Position numbers and translations under genes: made by a program. From positions 893,501 to 957,500 of the forward strand of contig JACCIC010000037.1 of NCBI GenBank assembly GCA_018907035.1: 64,000 nucleotides of DNA, written 5' to 3'. The stretch's first letter is position 1. Each line of letters starts with the position of its first letter. Below the pieces are notes generated by a model. The model was not told the origin of the DNA. It ran no database searches and saw nothing but the letters and a program-made list of their open reading frames with translations. Shown here in pieces: positions 1 to 13,962 of the stretch. The DNA comes from Sycobia sp. Sy_11 (lineage: Eukaryota > Arthropoda > Insecta > Hymenoptera > Epichrysomallidae).

Positions 1-548
1 AAGTATTGCTGTGCATTTGGCGGAACCAACATGGTGTGCAGTACTAAGGGCTGCTAAAGCCAAATGAAACCGTCACTGCCAAAATATACAAACGACAACT
101 AGAGGATTTGCAACAGAAATTGATCGAACATAGATCAGCATTCACGAGCAATAGGTGCAAAGTCATTCTCTTGCATGACAACCATCGGCCACACGTTGCA
201 AAAGCCGTCAAAAACACCCTGTTGGAGCTCGGAATAGGAAGTGTAGCCGCACCCAGAGTACTCGCCAGACATAGCACCTTCTGATTACCACCTATTCAGA
301 TTGACGCAGCACGATCTCGTTGATACACACTGCCGACATGTTCAAGAAGTGCGAGAATTTGTGGATGACTTGGATCGCCTCAAAACCGCCATCGTTCTTC
401 CGCCACCGTATTATCATATTGCCAGAAAGATGGGAAAAAGTATTAGAAAATTATAGAAAATATTTTGATTAAACTAACGTGTATTTATTTCCCATCATAA
501 ATGTCCTTTTTCGGTTTCAAAAGGTCGGAAACTAAGTTCATTTCCCAA
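1..548 (+). pseudogene. mariner (Tc1/mariner) transposase remnant, 3' end of element
   Basis: The C-terminal half of a mariner-type DDE transposase can be read on the plus strand, starting in frame at base 3. It shows the family landmarks in order: a CIWRNQHGV-like stretch, LLKPNETV, the second catalytic Asp in VILLHDNHRPHVAK (about 167-210), then SPDIAPSDYHLF, the block carrying the third Asp, at about 262-300. The gene is dead. There is an in-frame TAA near base 54, and a frameshift around 235-260 is needed to pass from the HDNHRPH frame to the APSDYHLF frame; the terminal tail also drifts. The last element bases appear to be CCCAA at 544-548 followed by TA at 549-550, as expected for the TA target duplication of mariners. 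The 5' half lies outside the window. The subfamily is not resolved. Confidence 0.85.
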
Positions 549-550
549 TA

Positions 551-2550
551 ATTTATATTTATGGCGATCAAAAAATTGATTTGATTAATTATTTAAATAT
601 ATAGTCAAAATATAAGAAAAAAAATTATTATTCAATCGAATGACTTTAAAAATCTATTTTTTTCAAATTTTATATCAATTATTTCCTTTCTTTATTCGAT
701 AAAAATTTATAAATGTATTATTTTACTTCAGCTAATAATACCTGTGCATTTTTCCTCAAATAATCCCAAATTCAGAATAAAGATCAATGATCAGAAATTT
801 TTTGCTTAGTCAGTTATAATCTCAAGATTACTTATAATAAAAGTAAAACAAATCCCTTTAGTACTTTCATACATAAAAAATTAAACTTTTATTTAAAATT
901 TACTCTACAAAAAAATAAAGATATATGATGAGACTTTGACTATCTTGACATTGATCATGATATACAAGTCATAGAAGGAACAACCCCGAACAAAAGAAAA
1001 AAAAGAAATTTAGATTTACAGAAATTTTCTAAAAAAATTTATATTTACAGACTTTTTCTACCTAATTGCTGAGCAGTTTCATTAGTATTCGCTACGGACA
1101 AATACTGAGAAGGAATATAAAAATCGGTGGAATTGGATAAGGTGGCGTAAAAGAGCAAAGGTGTGAGAAACCTTGGATACATTTCAGTATAAAGAAATTA
1201 TTGAAAATAATGTGACATGCAACTTATTGTGTTGTCAATTATACAAGCAAGGCTAGTTACAAGTGTCACATTCATGTGTATCATAAAGCTGTTCATAAAC
1301 TGCAGTTTTAGAAAGAGTAAAGTATAAAGAACATATAACCATATAACTAAACAGATCATGTAGCATGATTAATAAAATTGTTAATATATTTCTAAAATGA
1401 TCATTTATCATCGATGACAGTTCACGGTAGCAATCCAAATCTAAATAGATTAAGTAATCTCAAAATAAAGGTGACAATCATGTAAATTATATGCACAAAA
1501 TTTTTTATTTATTTATTTTTTTATTTTTAATAATTCTTATAATGGTAAAATTTTAATATCTAAACAGTGTACAAATCTCTTTTTACTACGTTTTTTATTT
1601 ATTCTTTTTTTTTTAAATTTGCGTAATAGTACATTCAAAATTTTCTTCTATTAATTCTGGCGTTCGCGCACTAAAGACTGCCATAAAGTTTGTCCGTTGC
1701 GAATACGCTATTGGTTGTTTTTTTTATCGATTCGCAGTACAGATAATCTTTGAGGCAAGCAATTTCTCCTATTTTCTCAGCTTATAGGATCGTATAGGTA
1801 AAACGCTTGTAAAAGAATTAAATAAAAGTGTGAGAGGTGTACGAAATAATGCTTAAATTTATTAAATTTATTTTCTTGTGCTCATTTTAATACGGATTGG
1901 CTGTTTAACTACATTTTATTGGACGTATGTACAAGACGGTTTTCACATTAAAACAATACATCATTGAGAGTAGAGAATTCGAATGATCGTTATAAAAATG
2001 TTTTTTTTTTGCTTTTATTACAGAGAAAAACAATTAAATTTGTTTCGACAAAGACGTGTAGTACAAGAATTATTTGATGCAACAAAAATTATAAATTTAA
2101 GATTGATTTAGTATCATACATGCATTGCATACACATACATATACACACAAACACGCCCCGCGCTTACTCTAACAAGCTTAACAAGCGCACCAAAAGAACA
2201 CAAGAAATTTAGTAAAAAAAAAAAAATAAAAAAATAAAATAAAACAAAGACGTTTTCCTGCTTTTTTTTTGTTTCCTGATTAAAGTTTAATTACAGAATT
2301 TTACATAGTTCGTGAGACAATGCCAAGCAATTGCGCAAAATAAATGAAAGAACAATAATAAACTTCGACCAAACCGAAACACACACGAAGTAAACATTTT
2401 CTCCACTCGGAGCAAAACACACATCAGAGACACCCCGAAAACGTACAACAATCGCGCAACTTGCCCAAAGTCAAAGCGATGCATTATAGCTGGAACTGGA
2501 CGCGGAAAGAAAAGAGCGAAATTTTTAATGTATACAGAGCATTTCCTCGC
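551..2550. other. AT-rich intergenic stretch with no gene seen
   Basis: There is no long reading frame or recognisable protein here. The stretch contains poly-A and poly-T runs, a short acacacatacacac-like segment near 2130-2150 and an A-rich run at 2214-2250. Its right end probably contains the tail of the profilin 3' untranslated region, since profilin is transcribed leftward into it. Confidence 0.6.
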
Positions 2551-2571
2551 CTCCATATTATTTATATATAG

Positions 2572-2577
2572 TTTATT
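2572..2577 (-). terminator. candidate polyadenylation signal of profilin
   Basis: TTTATT on the plus strand is AATAAA on the minus strand. It lies about 320 bases past the profilin stop codon. Other AATAAA-like hexamers occur further left in this AT-rich DNA, so the true cleavage site is uncertain. Confidence 0.35.
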
Positions 2578-2898
2578 TCGCCTGCGGCTTTTGGGCGTGT
2601 ATTTATGCGTATAGTATAGCAAACTCTTCATTTCTCGCCGCGCGGTATATCAGCGCATTATCATCAGCGCCGCGCCGCGTCGCGCGAAGTTCTTTTTTGT
2701 TTTTGTTTTTGTTTTAATGCGTGTATATAGTACGCGCGATAGGGCTTTGTTTGTATAGGCAGGGGGCGGAGGAAGGTCACATACTGGACGAGGGTGGAAG
2801 AGGGAATATCGGGGGGCGCGCGCGGGGCTTTGTAGTCGGACGAGGGCGGAGGGACGGCGGGAGAGGAGGAGTAGGAGGCGGGAGCGGAGGAGACTGAC

Positions 2899-4191
2899 CT
2901 AATAGCCGCAGGACAGAAGGTAGTCGCCCAGTTTTTCGACGACCGAGGCGGCCTGCTGTGGCTGGATGGGATCCTCGTAGAGGGAGACGACGATCGCCTG
3001 CTTCGTCTTCATGCAGTGCATCCCGACCTTGCCCAGCCTTGCCCTGATAACGCAGTCTGTGCCCGACAGATAAATATACCTGCTGCCGGCAAGGGTCACC
3101 CCACACGACGTCAGGGTGTCCTGGTCTTGGAAGCCCTGGAACAGCTTTACCAGCTCCTCTTTGCTGACCTGCAAAAATCCAACGAAAAACAGAGAGCGTT
3201 AGAGCATTTATGCGGCAGAGGAGCTATATTGCGGAGAACTTATTGTGTACTTTAAATATTATTGCTTAATTATGTAAGTGTTCTTTTTTCTTCATACTTC
3301 TCGGGTTTTATAGAATCGAGCTGTTTGGTTGAAGGGGCTGTCGAAGTCAACTTTTATCGATCGAGAAAGCCGTACCCGGTTGTTTTAAGTAATATCATAT
3401 GTAAAATTTTAGTGAGTCCTAGCCTTTATTTACATCTATTCTATCTTACTGCAAAATCTCCAAGCAGGTTAAACGTAATGGAACATACGTGCAAATAAAG
3501 AAAATAAAATGACAATTTTTACTCAATCTACATAAAGGAGCAGTCGACAGCCCTAAAATAATTTGGAATTAATTTAGTTGACCAAGCACATTCACACCAA
3601 GTTCCCCATTGTTATTAGTGACACAGAGTACTGTATTAGGTGACAGATATGTTTCAGAACTTTTAAATTATTTCTTGAATTACGCATTCGGTCAAAAGCT
3701 TAAATATACGAAATTTTTTTCGTTCTGAGGATCATATAAAGAGTGGCTGTATAGATGTTCGGTCGAATAGATGGATCTTTCCTTTCATATAAACTTAAAT
3801 TAAAAGTTTAATTCTAATTCGTTGCTTTTTGGCAGCTTTACAGAATTGTCTAGAATTATTCCGCTGCATTCCAACGATACAGACTTCGGACACACCGACC
3901 GATGTTACACGCGTAAAAGCAAGCTGCGGGCGCGTTCACTTGTACCCGCACTATAAATACCTATAACTGCAGCAAATTTTAATTAGACCGATCCGATATT
4001 TAAGTCCCCTCTATGCGCGCATAAATCTGTGTTCGGCTAAAGCGATATGTAAATGAGGCGTCCGCGTGAATAATCGCTGTGCGAACGTCGGGGAACAATA
4101 GAGTCGTGTGTGCATCAAACGAGCTGATGCCGTACAACGAATAAATAGAAATATAAAATTTAAAAAAATTTTTCGACAAAATACGCACGTA

Positions 4192-4223
<32 letters not shown>

Positions 4224-6402
4224 CCCGACGACGCCGCGGAAAGATTTAAAGAGTAATGAATTTTGCAAGCGCGCATGCATGGAGACTGCTCATGGTCGAC
4301 CCACATAGCGTCCTTCCTCTCGCCCTCTTCCCCCTCGCACACATAAGTAACATCGTTCGACACGTTGACATTATTGAGCTTGCTACATACACACACACGC
4401 GCGCGCGCGGGCACACGCATTCACGTATCTCCCCTCTCTTCCTCTTTGCCTGTTTCGAAAAGTATCGTCATTGCCGAATTCCTGCGCCGTCGCGAAATTA
4501 TTTGCAAACATAATTTTCACTGTGCCAGTGAAAGGGAAAAGTAGAAAAACAATGTATACATAGAATGGATATATCAATTAGTATAGGGAGAGGGAGGGAG
4601 AGAGATTGAGAGAGAGTTCTATGTTATAAGAGCGATGTGCGATGCCGGATTTCCCCCTTTTTTTTCGTTATTGACAACGATTGTGGAGCGACTGCTGCTG
4701 CTGCTGCTGCTGCTGCTGCTCACGTATTCGAAATCAACGAGGGGAAACGCGTCGGCGATTGAAATAAAGAGGAAAAAAAGTGCTTGTTCGAAAGAGATGA
4801 TGACCTTTTTATCAAAGGCAATGCATGTATGTATCATGTGTGTAATATGTATTTATATGAGCACATTAGCGTTTTATACCGAGTTTTTGTTTTAAATGCG
4901 TTTATTGAAATGCTGGTTCGTTTTAATGGATGCGTCGAATGATTTACAATATAGGAATTCCACCTAAATTTTTTTTATTAGACAGGTTTGTGCGAGCTTT
5001 ACACAACATTTTTTTGCTGCTATTTTTGTCTGCGAAAGGAAAGAAGGCATTAGAAGAGTGAATAAAATACATTATTATATTCAGCCAAAATTGGCCGTAT
5101 AAAATAAAAATCTAACATAATTAACCGGTATGCGAACTCGCCGCTAATTAATTTAAAACCTGTCTGTTCACAAGCACGTAAGTAAAATGATGTCAAGAAA
5201 AGTATTTTCTCCAAGTACATACATATACGCGTCTTACAACTTCCTCGAGTTGAAATTACTCAAGTGCGACACTGAAATAATCGAAACAATTTAAGAGCAA
5301 GTTTATATAGACGTTATCTATCAGCATGGTTAAGCATGATAGAACACTATATAAGCTTCGTAATTAAATAATCGAGCTTTTCCTCCCCCCCCTTTCTATA
5401 AATGTATAACAAGTCAATTAATACACTATCGCTCGTGTCATAATTAAATTGGCGAAGGCAATACAGCTCTATCTATGCAGAACGTGTTAGATTCTAATTT
5501 TGCAGTACGAATTTGATAAAAATTGTTTTTTTTCTCATTTAGATTAAATTTCTTTAGAATTACATTAGTTAATTTTAATATGCATTTTTAGCAGACAATG
5601 GAATACGAAGCTCTCTCTATCTTTTATTGTATTATAATAGCCGCAATGAAAGAGATAATCAGCTTTTTTGCCGTTTCGTTGCCTTTTATTATTCACGATA
5701 CAAAGTATTTATTGAACTCAGATTAGTCAAGAAGTTGTTTATAATTGCAGCTGATTCGATTTAAATGCCAATGAACGCGGCTAAACAGATTATAAATAAA
5801 TTTTTTTTTGTATTTACAAAAAAACATTTTAATTTAATAAAGTAATTAATATTATTAATAACGCGCAATATATTGATTTATTACAAAAAACGCTTTAGCT
5901 ATTCTTTTTAAATTTCGAGTAAATTAATAGAATAAAATCGAAGATAAAATGGAATTAATCGAAGAAAAATAAAATTTTTTAATTAGACCCACATAAACGC
6001 GCCACCCGACGACTCACCCACTTCAATAATATTGCAATAATAAACAGAATTCGAGCAGCAATTTTTCTCGCGGCTCGCGTTCGTGACTTTTGCACATATT
6101 CCGAAAATAGCGAGAAATCTGGCTCAGGTTCGCGGTCTCGTGCTTCAAGGACATTCGCGCGGATTTCGCGAGCTCCGTGCATGCGAGCAATTTTCTACTT
6201 GGCTTTACGTATAGACACGACTGTATACACCGGCTAATCTCCCTTTCTCTCTTCTTTACTTTGGGGGTGTCATGGGAAAACCGAAGCCATTCGACGTATA
6301 CGAGCCTAATCCCATATATAGCTCCGTGCAATTCAAGAAGTACGGTATTGTACAGAACGCTACCCTCCTTTGGTTCAAGGTCGCACGCGGTAGCCATATA
6401 CC

Positions 6403-6463
<61 letters not shown>

Positions 6464-8112
6464 TATAGAAACTCTGCGTGCATGGTAGTTAAAGAAGCGA
6501 ATGCAAGGCGAATGCAAGCGAGGAAAAAGTGAGTGAGTGAGTGAGTGAGAGAGAAAAGGTTGTATTTTTAAAGAAGCCCATCAATGCACCATTATGAGGC
6601 AAGTAAAAGCAAGGGGTCAAAATTGGCCTCCTTTGGATCCTATATAAAAACACTCGTGAAATTTTCAAAATTTCGCATACGCTCATTAATATTTCGTAAA
6701 GTGTATTTGCCACATAAGCAGTAACAGGAGAGCTTTTACGCGACCTGGCTATAATTGCATTGTATATTATACGCGCGACATTAACGAATTCGCGCAAATG
6801 TTTTGCTGCGCGCGCGAGACTAGTGCGAAACTGCTAATAATATTTATTCCCGCCCCCCTCCATCCGGCGAAAAATTCAAAAACACATCAGTGCCTCCTCT
6901 ATGCGACATAGGGGAAGAATTTTTTTTTTAACCTTCGATTGTGGAATCGCGAGTATATAGTGGAATCGGAGGCCCCCGTGTATATGATACCTATCACAAC
7001 ACGCCTCTGCCGTTAGAAAATTACAATAAGACGAGCACCTTCGAAGCTTCTTATGCACGTTTTGTAAAGAAAAGAAAAGGAAATGGAATTGTAATATCTT
7101 TTAATTCGTCATTGTGCAAGTACGTTATATACTGCAGAGCGACAAACACGCGCACGCGCGCGCGCACACACACACACACACACACGCGCGTATAACGTGT
7201 TCGTGACTTATTAAAGCGAAGAAACACGTTAGCAATCATTTCTGGTTTTCAAAGTTACGGCATAATATATATATTACTTCATGAACTATATAAAAATGGA
7301 ATAAAATATGGTTCTTACACTTAACAGCACGACTAACACGAAATAGCATAACGTTGCTTGAAAATTGATTGATCGTTAAATAGAAACTGCTATTCGATTG
7401 ACCTTGAAACATTAACTTTTCAACAGAACGGCAATTTTCATCCTTTAAATACGTTGTTCCAATTAAAAAAAATTTATATATAATTTCCTGTACAAATTGT
7501 TACCAATACACTCACATAGAATGAGAAACGTGAGATTGAGTGATAGATCGATTGATTGATAATGGCATAACAAATTTTTATTGGTCTTTTCGACATGATC
7601 CTGTATAATCAAATTGGAAATAATAAGAGAACCTACAAGTAAACTAAAATTAATTTTAAATTAATTAATTGAAGTACGAGATAGAAAAACAAACGGAAAA
7701 CAATGATCACAAGCAACATGTAACAAATAGTGATGATGTTTAGAACAATAATGGAAATAAATTTAAGTAATATAAATAGTAATATAAAATAATGATAGAG
7801 TTAAAATTAAATTAAGAAGAATTTAGGCACGATAGGGTGGAAGAGAGGAAAGAGAGAGAGAGAGAGAGACACTGATTTCGTTCCTTCTTCTGCGAGATAC
7901 CGCTTAGCAAGTGTTCTGTAGAAAATACGAAGGACTATAATACGAGCATACAGACGACAATTGTTCTCACAGGGTCAATGACACGATCACGGATAAAAAG
8001 AGGCGCAGTGAGCAGACGCAGCGATAGAAAAAAATTTTTCGTTTCGTTTTTGGATTCGCCAATTTCTCGAATTTCCACCTTTCAAGGAGAAAAAGAGAGA
8101 GAGAGTGAGAGT

Positions 8113-8182
<70 letters not shown>

Positions 8183-8598
8183 TGAATCTTCATCAACGAA
8201 TCGCAAAACGATGGATCTTTCTGTAGCAGCGCAGAGAACAACATAAGCAATCGCGCACGTATGCAGGCTTCGATTCGTCGCTATTTCTTAACTTACTATA
8301 TTTAGTATATTTCTTTGCGCGTGCTCATTGATCATGTGCCGTCTATGTGTGTGCTCAAGTGTAAATTAACGTTTCTTAACGGAGAAATTTCGCGAGCTCT
8401 GCAATTACCACGAGTCTTTGTTATAAGTGTTCTGTTTTCATATATATATATATATATATATATATCAATTATACTTTTTCATCGCGCAGTGGAAAGCGCG
8501 GAATTACGTGGCGCTAAACGATTCAAATTTTGATTTTGCACTTACGCACGCAGACGTTTTACTACATAACTAACAATTGGGCATTTTTCTTCTTCTTC

Positions 8599-8645
<47 letters not shown>

Positions 8646-9924
8646 ACGCGTTTTACGTTTAACGAGTCTTCTACTTGCGAATGATTTAACTTTTAAAAAA
8701 ATATAGCGCGTAAATCCTAAGGAGGATAACATTTTTATATCGTTAATATAAATTTAGATTTTTTTCTCAGATTATCGTGAAATTGTATAGTTTTATTAAA
8801 TTGTTCCAATGGTAAATCTTTTACTTCAAACCTTGATAGTTGTCATCTACAAGTCAAATAAAACAAGCTACACGTAATCAATGATAAACAAATATCTCTC
8901 CAATTAATATTTTTACAATTATGAGACTCTCATGATTATAGAGACATTGCAATTGCAGGCTGCATTTTTACTCGAATTGTTCTGTTTTTCGTTTATTTTA
9001 ATGCGCAAATTGTTATTAAATTTTTTACTTAACTATCAACATTATTCATATGAAAATTGTCTTGTTTTTATAGAATAAATATCCCCATCATTTATAAATA
9101 TCTGTCGAAACTTATTACCTTTTAATCTATTAAAATAATAACTATTATTTTTTATTTTCTATTGAAATTGAATGATTAAATTAAAGGTATAACGATGCTG
9201 TTGTTTTTAGAAAAGAACAATAACAATAAAAACATTTTAAAATAATACATTTATATGCGGCTATATAAAATGATCAAATAGTAATGAAAACAGATTTTGA
9301 CATTTTCTAATTAATGGATTCGGAAAATATTTCCATTTTAATTGTACACTTAATGAGAAGATAAACATTTCCACTGAGATAAATAACATATTTTACTGGT
9401 ATATACGAGTTCCTAGTCGTCATACTTTGACTTATCTTTTATTTCTGTTTGTAATTATTATCTCTGAATGTGCAGCGAACAAAAAGACTTTACTCATTTA
9501 ATGATTTCAACATGACGTGTAGAAAAAAATCTGCTAAAAGCTAGCAGTGCATTAAAATACATAAAGATGACTAAATTAAGAAGAAGAAAATATTTTAATC
9601 TATGTATTTTCAACAATAATATATGATTTAAAAAATTAGCTTAATACAGTAGAAAACCATTGCAAGACAGTAAAGACATTCATTAGCGAAGCATATATAG
9701 ACTACATGTAAGTATATTCTCTATTTCATTCCGAAAGATAAGTCTGTTAATTTTAGTAATCTCGAATTCTCTTACAGATACGGCACTGCATATACGAGCG
9801 ACAACTATATGATATGCATATATATATAGTAACACCGTGCGGTACCGGCAGGAGCAGAGCAGTGGGGTTGCTGCCCGGCCGGCCGGCTGTGGCCGCCGCC
9901 ATTTTGGCAGCCATGCGCGAGAGG

Positions 9925-9965
<41 letters not shown>

Positions 9966-10030
9966 GAGAGGGAGGGGGGAGACTGCGCGAAATACATGCA
10001 ACCGTGCAAGCAACCAAAAGCTGCGGTGCG

Positions 10031-10082
<52 letters not shown>

Positions 10083-10725
10083 TTCCGCGCGCGTGTGCAG
10101 CTGCAGTGCCGCGATATTTATCTGGCCGCGCGACAGCCTCTCTCAGCAGCGTGTGCAATAATGCAACGCACGTTATATGCAACTGAGGGCGCGCCGCTTC
10201 ATTTTGCCGAAAACTCTATCCCATTATGTATTATATATAGATATGATATACACAACCTGGTGTTGTCTCGCATTGTATTGCTCTCGTGGACGTCTCTCTT
10301 TCTCTCCCTTCCTCCCGCCCTCCCACACATACACGCGCGCACGCACGCACGCACACACACACACACACACCCCTGTTCTTTCCCAATTTCCGTTCTCGCT
10401 CGGATGAAGAGCACATCAATATATTACATATATATACACTGCATATGTAACGGAGTACGGGATATACCAGGGACAAATGAAAGAAAGAAAGAGAGAGAAG
10501 AGCGAGAAGTAGGAAGGAGTTGCGGCACGGAAAACGCATTGCGCACGCAATAATACAAACAAGACGAAAGTCCGTAAAACGGCGATACGCGAAACTCTTC
10601 TTTTATTCGTTTTATCGACTTTCATAGCATGCTACACCTCCCACTCTTCCTGAACTTCTCTACGGATGATGCCACCAACGAGAGAGATGAAAAGCAGGTT
10701 TTTCTTGTTACGAATCGTTTTAGGG

Positions 10726-10785
<60 letters not shown>

Positions 10786-11721
10786 GTGGGAGAAAGTTTC
10801 ATGGCGTGCGTAAGTATATTTTGCACGAATGCATGTACACTGCATTATAAGGTGTATGCGTGTAAGAGTATGTGCAAAGTGTACACGCCGGGCACCCGGG
10901 CACCTTTACAATACTTAAGAGATATATTAGAAGCACGTGAACGTATAATATTTTCTCCTCCTCGTTTCGCTCTCTGTCGAATCCTTAATTAATGATTCAT
11001 GTGGTCCTACAATATACGTACAGTGTGTAATTATCTGTATTTTCTTCTCTGTAAACGTGAAAGTGAATAATCAGTGTCCAATCTTAAGTCGCTGCTAGTC
11101 GTGCTTTTATGCCTAATGTCTCGAAACGCAGCAGTCATTCGAGTCAAATCGTCAAGGTGAGATGCTCCGAATGCTTATGTTTATTTTTTCGTTTTTTTAG
11201 ACCACAGTGGCCAAATTTAAAGGTTAGGATTTTCATCATGATACTTTAAGTATACTTTTTGGCATAGTAGCGACAAGGGAATAGAGGATTATTCAATATT
11301 ATCAAATTGCACCTATAATAACGTGAACGCAGGTTCGATTTACAGGAGGCGAAGTGCCTTGGTCATGAAGCGAAAAATACAAGTCCATTTTGAGATACAC
11401 CGTGAAGGAATATTGTTATTTTTTCGAAGAGCTTTCGAGAAAATAAAAGTAATAAAAAGTTATCTGCCATGCCTCAACGAGCTGGTTTGGCTTTTGGAAA
11501 ATTTTTCTCCGAGCAGTAAGTAGTAACGGCGGTACGGTCGCGGGTCAGTGAGTCTCTCACTGCTTCCCCGACTGGTTTTCGGTCGTGGCGACACAGCGGG
11601 GGAGAGAGAAAGAGAGCGAACTGACGCGAGTATAGCGCGTATATATAAGCGAGACCGAGGAAAAAGCAGCAGGGCCGCGCTATTTTCGGCGGCGTGTTCG
11701 ATCGTGTCGTCACCCCCCTCA

Positions 11722-11767
<46 letters not shown>

Positions 11768-11961
11768 ATACTGCTCCTCTCGTGCCCCGTTTTTCATTTC
11801 TGCCCTCCATATAATACCTTCATCTCTGTTTCTAGAGTTCGTTTTTTCGAACGAATAGATAGAGGAAAAAAGAAATGAAAAACAGTTAAAAAAATCGGCT
11901 GTACCGTTTAGGAAAGAACGGCCAATAGACACAATCACACATACGCGCGCGTGCGCACTCA

Positions 11962-12048
<87 letters not shown>

Positions 12049-12125
12049 GAGTAAATGTTGCGGGCGCCACACCCTCAAAATTTGCTATTCGAACCACATT
12101 GGTACACACCCCTGATCACTCATTT

Positions 12126-12180
<55 letters not shown>

Positions 12181-12453
12181 CGAGCACGCATGCACGCATT
12201 GAGCGCACCCACGCAGTTAGGAACACTTGATTCCTATCGAAATTTTCTCGCAATTTCGGACGGTTTTTCATGGTTCATTCGAAAATGCTATAATACGAGT
12301 GCATTCAGAATGGGGCCATATATAAAGAAGAGAAAAAGAAAGGTGCGTGTAAGGTGGCGGCGACGCGTCGCGTGCACACACGCCGGCTACGAGAAGAAAC
12401 GTTGACGGATCGATACGTGGGAGAGCGAACGCTCCGAGAAGCGAGCGACTGTA

Positions 12454-12536
<83 letters not shown>

Positions 12537-12817
12537 CGCATTCACGTAAAATGTACATATCCAATGCATTCGAATGCATCCGTGCACATAATATAGGTGC
12601 AGTTGTACAGAGTGGGACTTTGCTCCCCGAGTTTGGGGTAAAAAAGAAAATTACACGAGCGCGTCCGGTACGCGCCCGCGATAAATTGTATAAACCGGTA
12701 AGGTTAGGAGGTACTGCCCGCGACGTGAGAAAATTTGCCGACGAGATGAAAATAAGAAAAAACGCTCATTTGTCACGTCGTATAATAAGTATGTATGGGA
12801 GAGCCCGATGCACTCTC

Positions 12818-12864
<47 letters not shown>

Positions 12865-13157
12865 AGAGAACGACAGAGTGAAAGAGACAGAGAGAGACAG
12901 AGAAAGGATATGCGTTGGCTCCGTTTTTAACCGCTCGACTCATCGTATATAATAATATATGTGGCACGAGCGGTTTGTGTACCGGTGTATATACATCATA
13001 ACTCGGCACGCAGTAGTTTTGGAGTCCGCCGGTGCGGTTCGGATATAGGAGGTGGAAAGAACGAGAGAAAGAGACAAAAGTAGAGACAGAGAAAGAAGAG
13101 GAACACGTAGCCCGGCGCTTTCGAAAGTACGCCCCGACAGAGGTTAACGTCGTTCTT

Positions 13158-13192
<35 letters not shown>

Positions 13193-13537
13193 CTCTCCAT
13201 CTTTAGGTTGCTTCTCCCTTTTGGTAGCTGATGGCTTTCGAGAATGTTGCGATTTTCTGAATCCCTTTTTATATACTTCTCGATCCTTCCGTTCCTCACC
13301 GCCCGCCGCCCAGTTCACCATTCCCGCGTACAATATAGCGCGAGAGACACGGGCACCGTGATAAAGGACTACTTTTCGGCCGCTACATACATATATATCC
13401 AAAGTCCAACGGACGCATCGTGCGGACGAGATAGTGGAAAAGGAAGCCTGAGCAGAGGCGGGGGTGGAAAAGAACGGGAAGAAGAAGAGAAGAGGAGGAA
13501 AGAACGTGGACGCGATTCTTCTGTTCTGTATGTGGGT

Positions 13538-13573
<36 letters not shown>

Positions 13574-13788
13574 TGCTGTGTGTGTATGCATGTACATACG
13601 TATGTATGACTGTGTGCGTGTACATGTAACACTATACAAATGCAGACTCGGGTTTGATATCTCTCTAAAGTACTCACTTCGAAGCCTTCCGACTTTGCCC
13701 AGACATTGCCGTCGTGCCCGGCGATCGCCGCTTTGGATACACATCTCGAGGCGAGCAGCTGCTTGTCGACGTAATCCTGCCAGCTCAT
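2899..13788 (-). CDS. chic: profilin, actin monomer-binding protein (two coding exons)
   Basis: Profilin binds G-actin, poly-proline proteins such as formins and Ena, and phosphoinositides, and controls filament assembly in the cytoplasm. Coding exon 1 is 13788-13678 (37 codons, starting [15 protein letters not shown], including [10 protein letters not shown]). Its donor is GTGAGT and the intron phase is 0. Coding exon 2 is 3168-2899, after the acceptor TTTTTGCAG. It starts VSKEEL, contains [16 protein letters not shown] and [14 protein letters not shown], and ends SCGY-stop. The product is 126 residues, the usual insect profilin length, so no exon is missing. The N-terminal W3 and Y6 and the C-terminal helix that form the poly-proline pocket are present. 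Odd points: residue 76 is Cys (TGC) where I expect Arg in insect profilins, and the intron is 10.5 kb and full of microsatellites. No acceptor is seen just upstream of the ATG, so the 5' UTR seems contiguous there. Confidence 0.96.
4192..4223. repeat. (GT)n(AT)n compound microsatellite
   Basis: A short run of GT passes directly into about ten AT units. Confidence 0.9.
4691..4720. repeat. (CTG)n trinucleotide array
   Basis: About ten uninterrupted CTG units, the only CTG/CAG array in the window. It lies in the profilin intron and is not in a supported reading frame. Confidence 0.9.
6404..6459. repeat. (TA)n microsatellite
   Basis: About 28 perfect TA units in the profilin intron. Confidence 0.95.
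7147..7191. repeat. (CG/CA)n compound array
   Basis: Alternating CG and CA purine-pyrimidine units; this type of tract can adopt left-handed (Z) DNA. Confidence 0.85.
8094..8179. repeat. (GA)n microsatellite
   Basis: About 86 bases of GA with a few GT and GG interruptions, a long purine-only tract. Such tracts are possible GAGA-factor/CLAMP-type binding sites and potential triplex formers. Confidence 0.95.
8588..8644. repeat. (TCT)n(TTA)n compound array
   Basis: A few TCT units run into about fifteen TTA units. Confidence 0.9.
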
Positions 13789-13919
13789 TTTGTCAGGCGC
13801 TTTTTTCCTTTAAACTTTTTTTCCTCCTTTATGTACCGTCCGTCTCTGTTAACTTCCTGCCGTGCCTCTTCTTCGAGCTTCGCTTCGACGAACAAAAAGG
13901 CAATCTCCGTACGTACGTG

Positions 13920-13962
<43 letters not shown>

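Larger units (their letters stand above)
3169..13677 (-). other. 10.5 kb profilin intron, microsatellite-rich, no internal gene seen
   Basis: Splice boundaries are fixed by the two profilin exons (donor GTGAGT at 13677-13672, acceptor GCAG at 3172-3169, minus strand). Long reading frames inside it are translations of dinucleotide repeats (SLSLSL, YIYIYI, RERERE) and are not genes. The 3.2-4.0, 4.9-6.0 and 8.7-9.7 kb parts are AT-rich unique DNA. The 9.8-13.6 kb part alternates GC-rich and repeat DNA and could hold enhancers or alternative 5' exons, but none can be proved from sequence alone. Confidence 0.8.

Noticed and set aside
2777..3106. 109-codon minus-strand frame overlapping profilin exon 2
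   Set aside because: Pro/Arg-rich shadow of the profilin exon and its GC-rich 3' flank in another frame.
9683..10553. Several overlapping frames of 60-238 codons on both strands
   Set aside because: They are translations of (GA)n, (TA)n and (CA)n arrays (RERERE, YIYIYI, THTHTH) with no family motifs, lying in the profilin intron.
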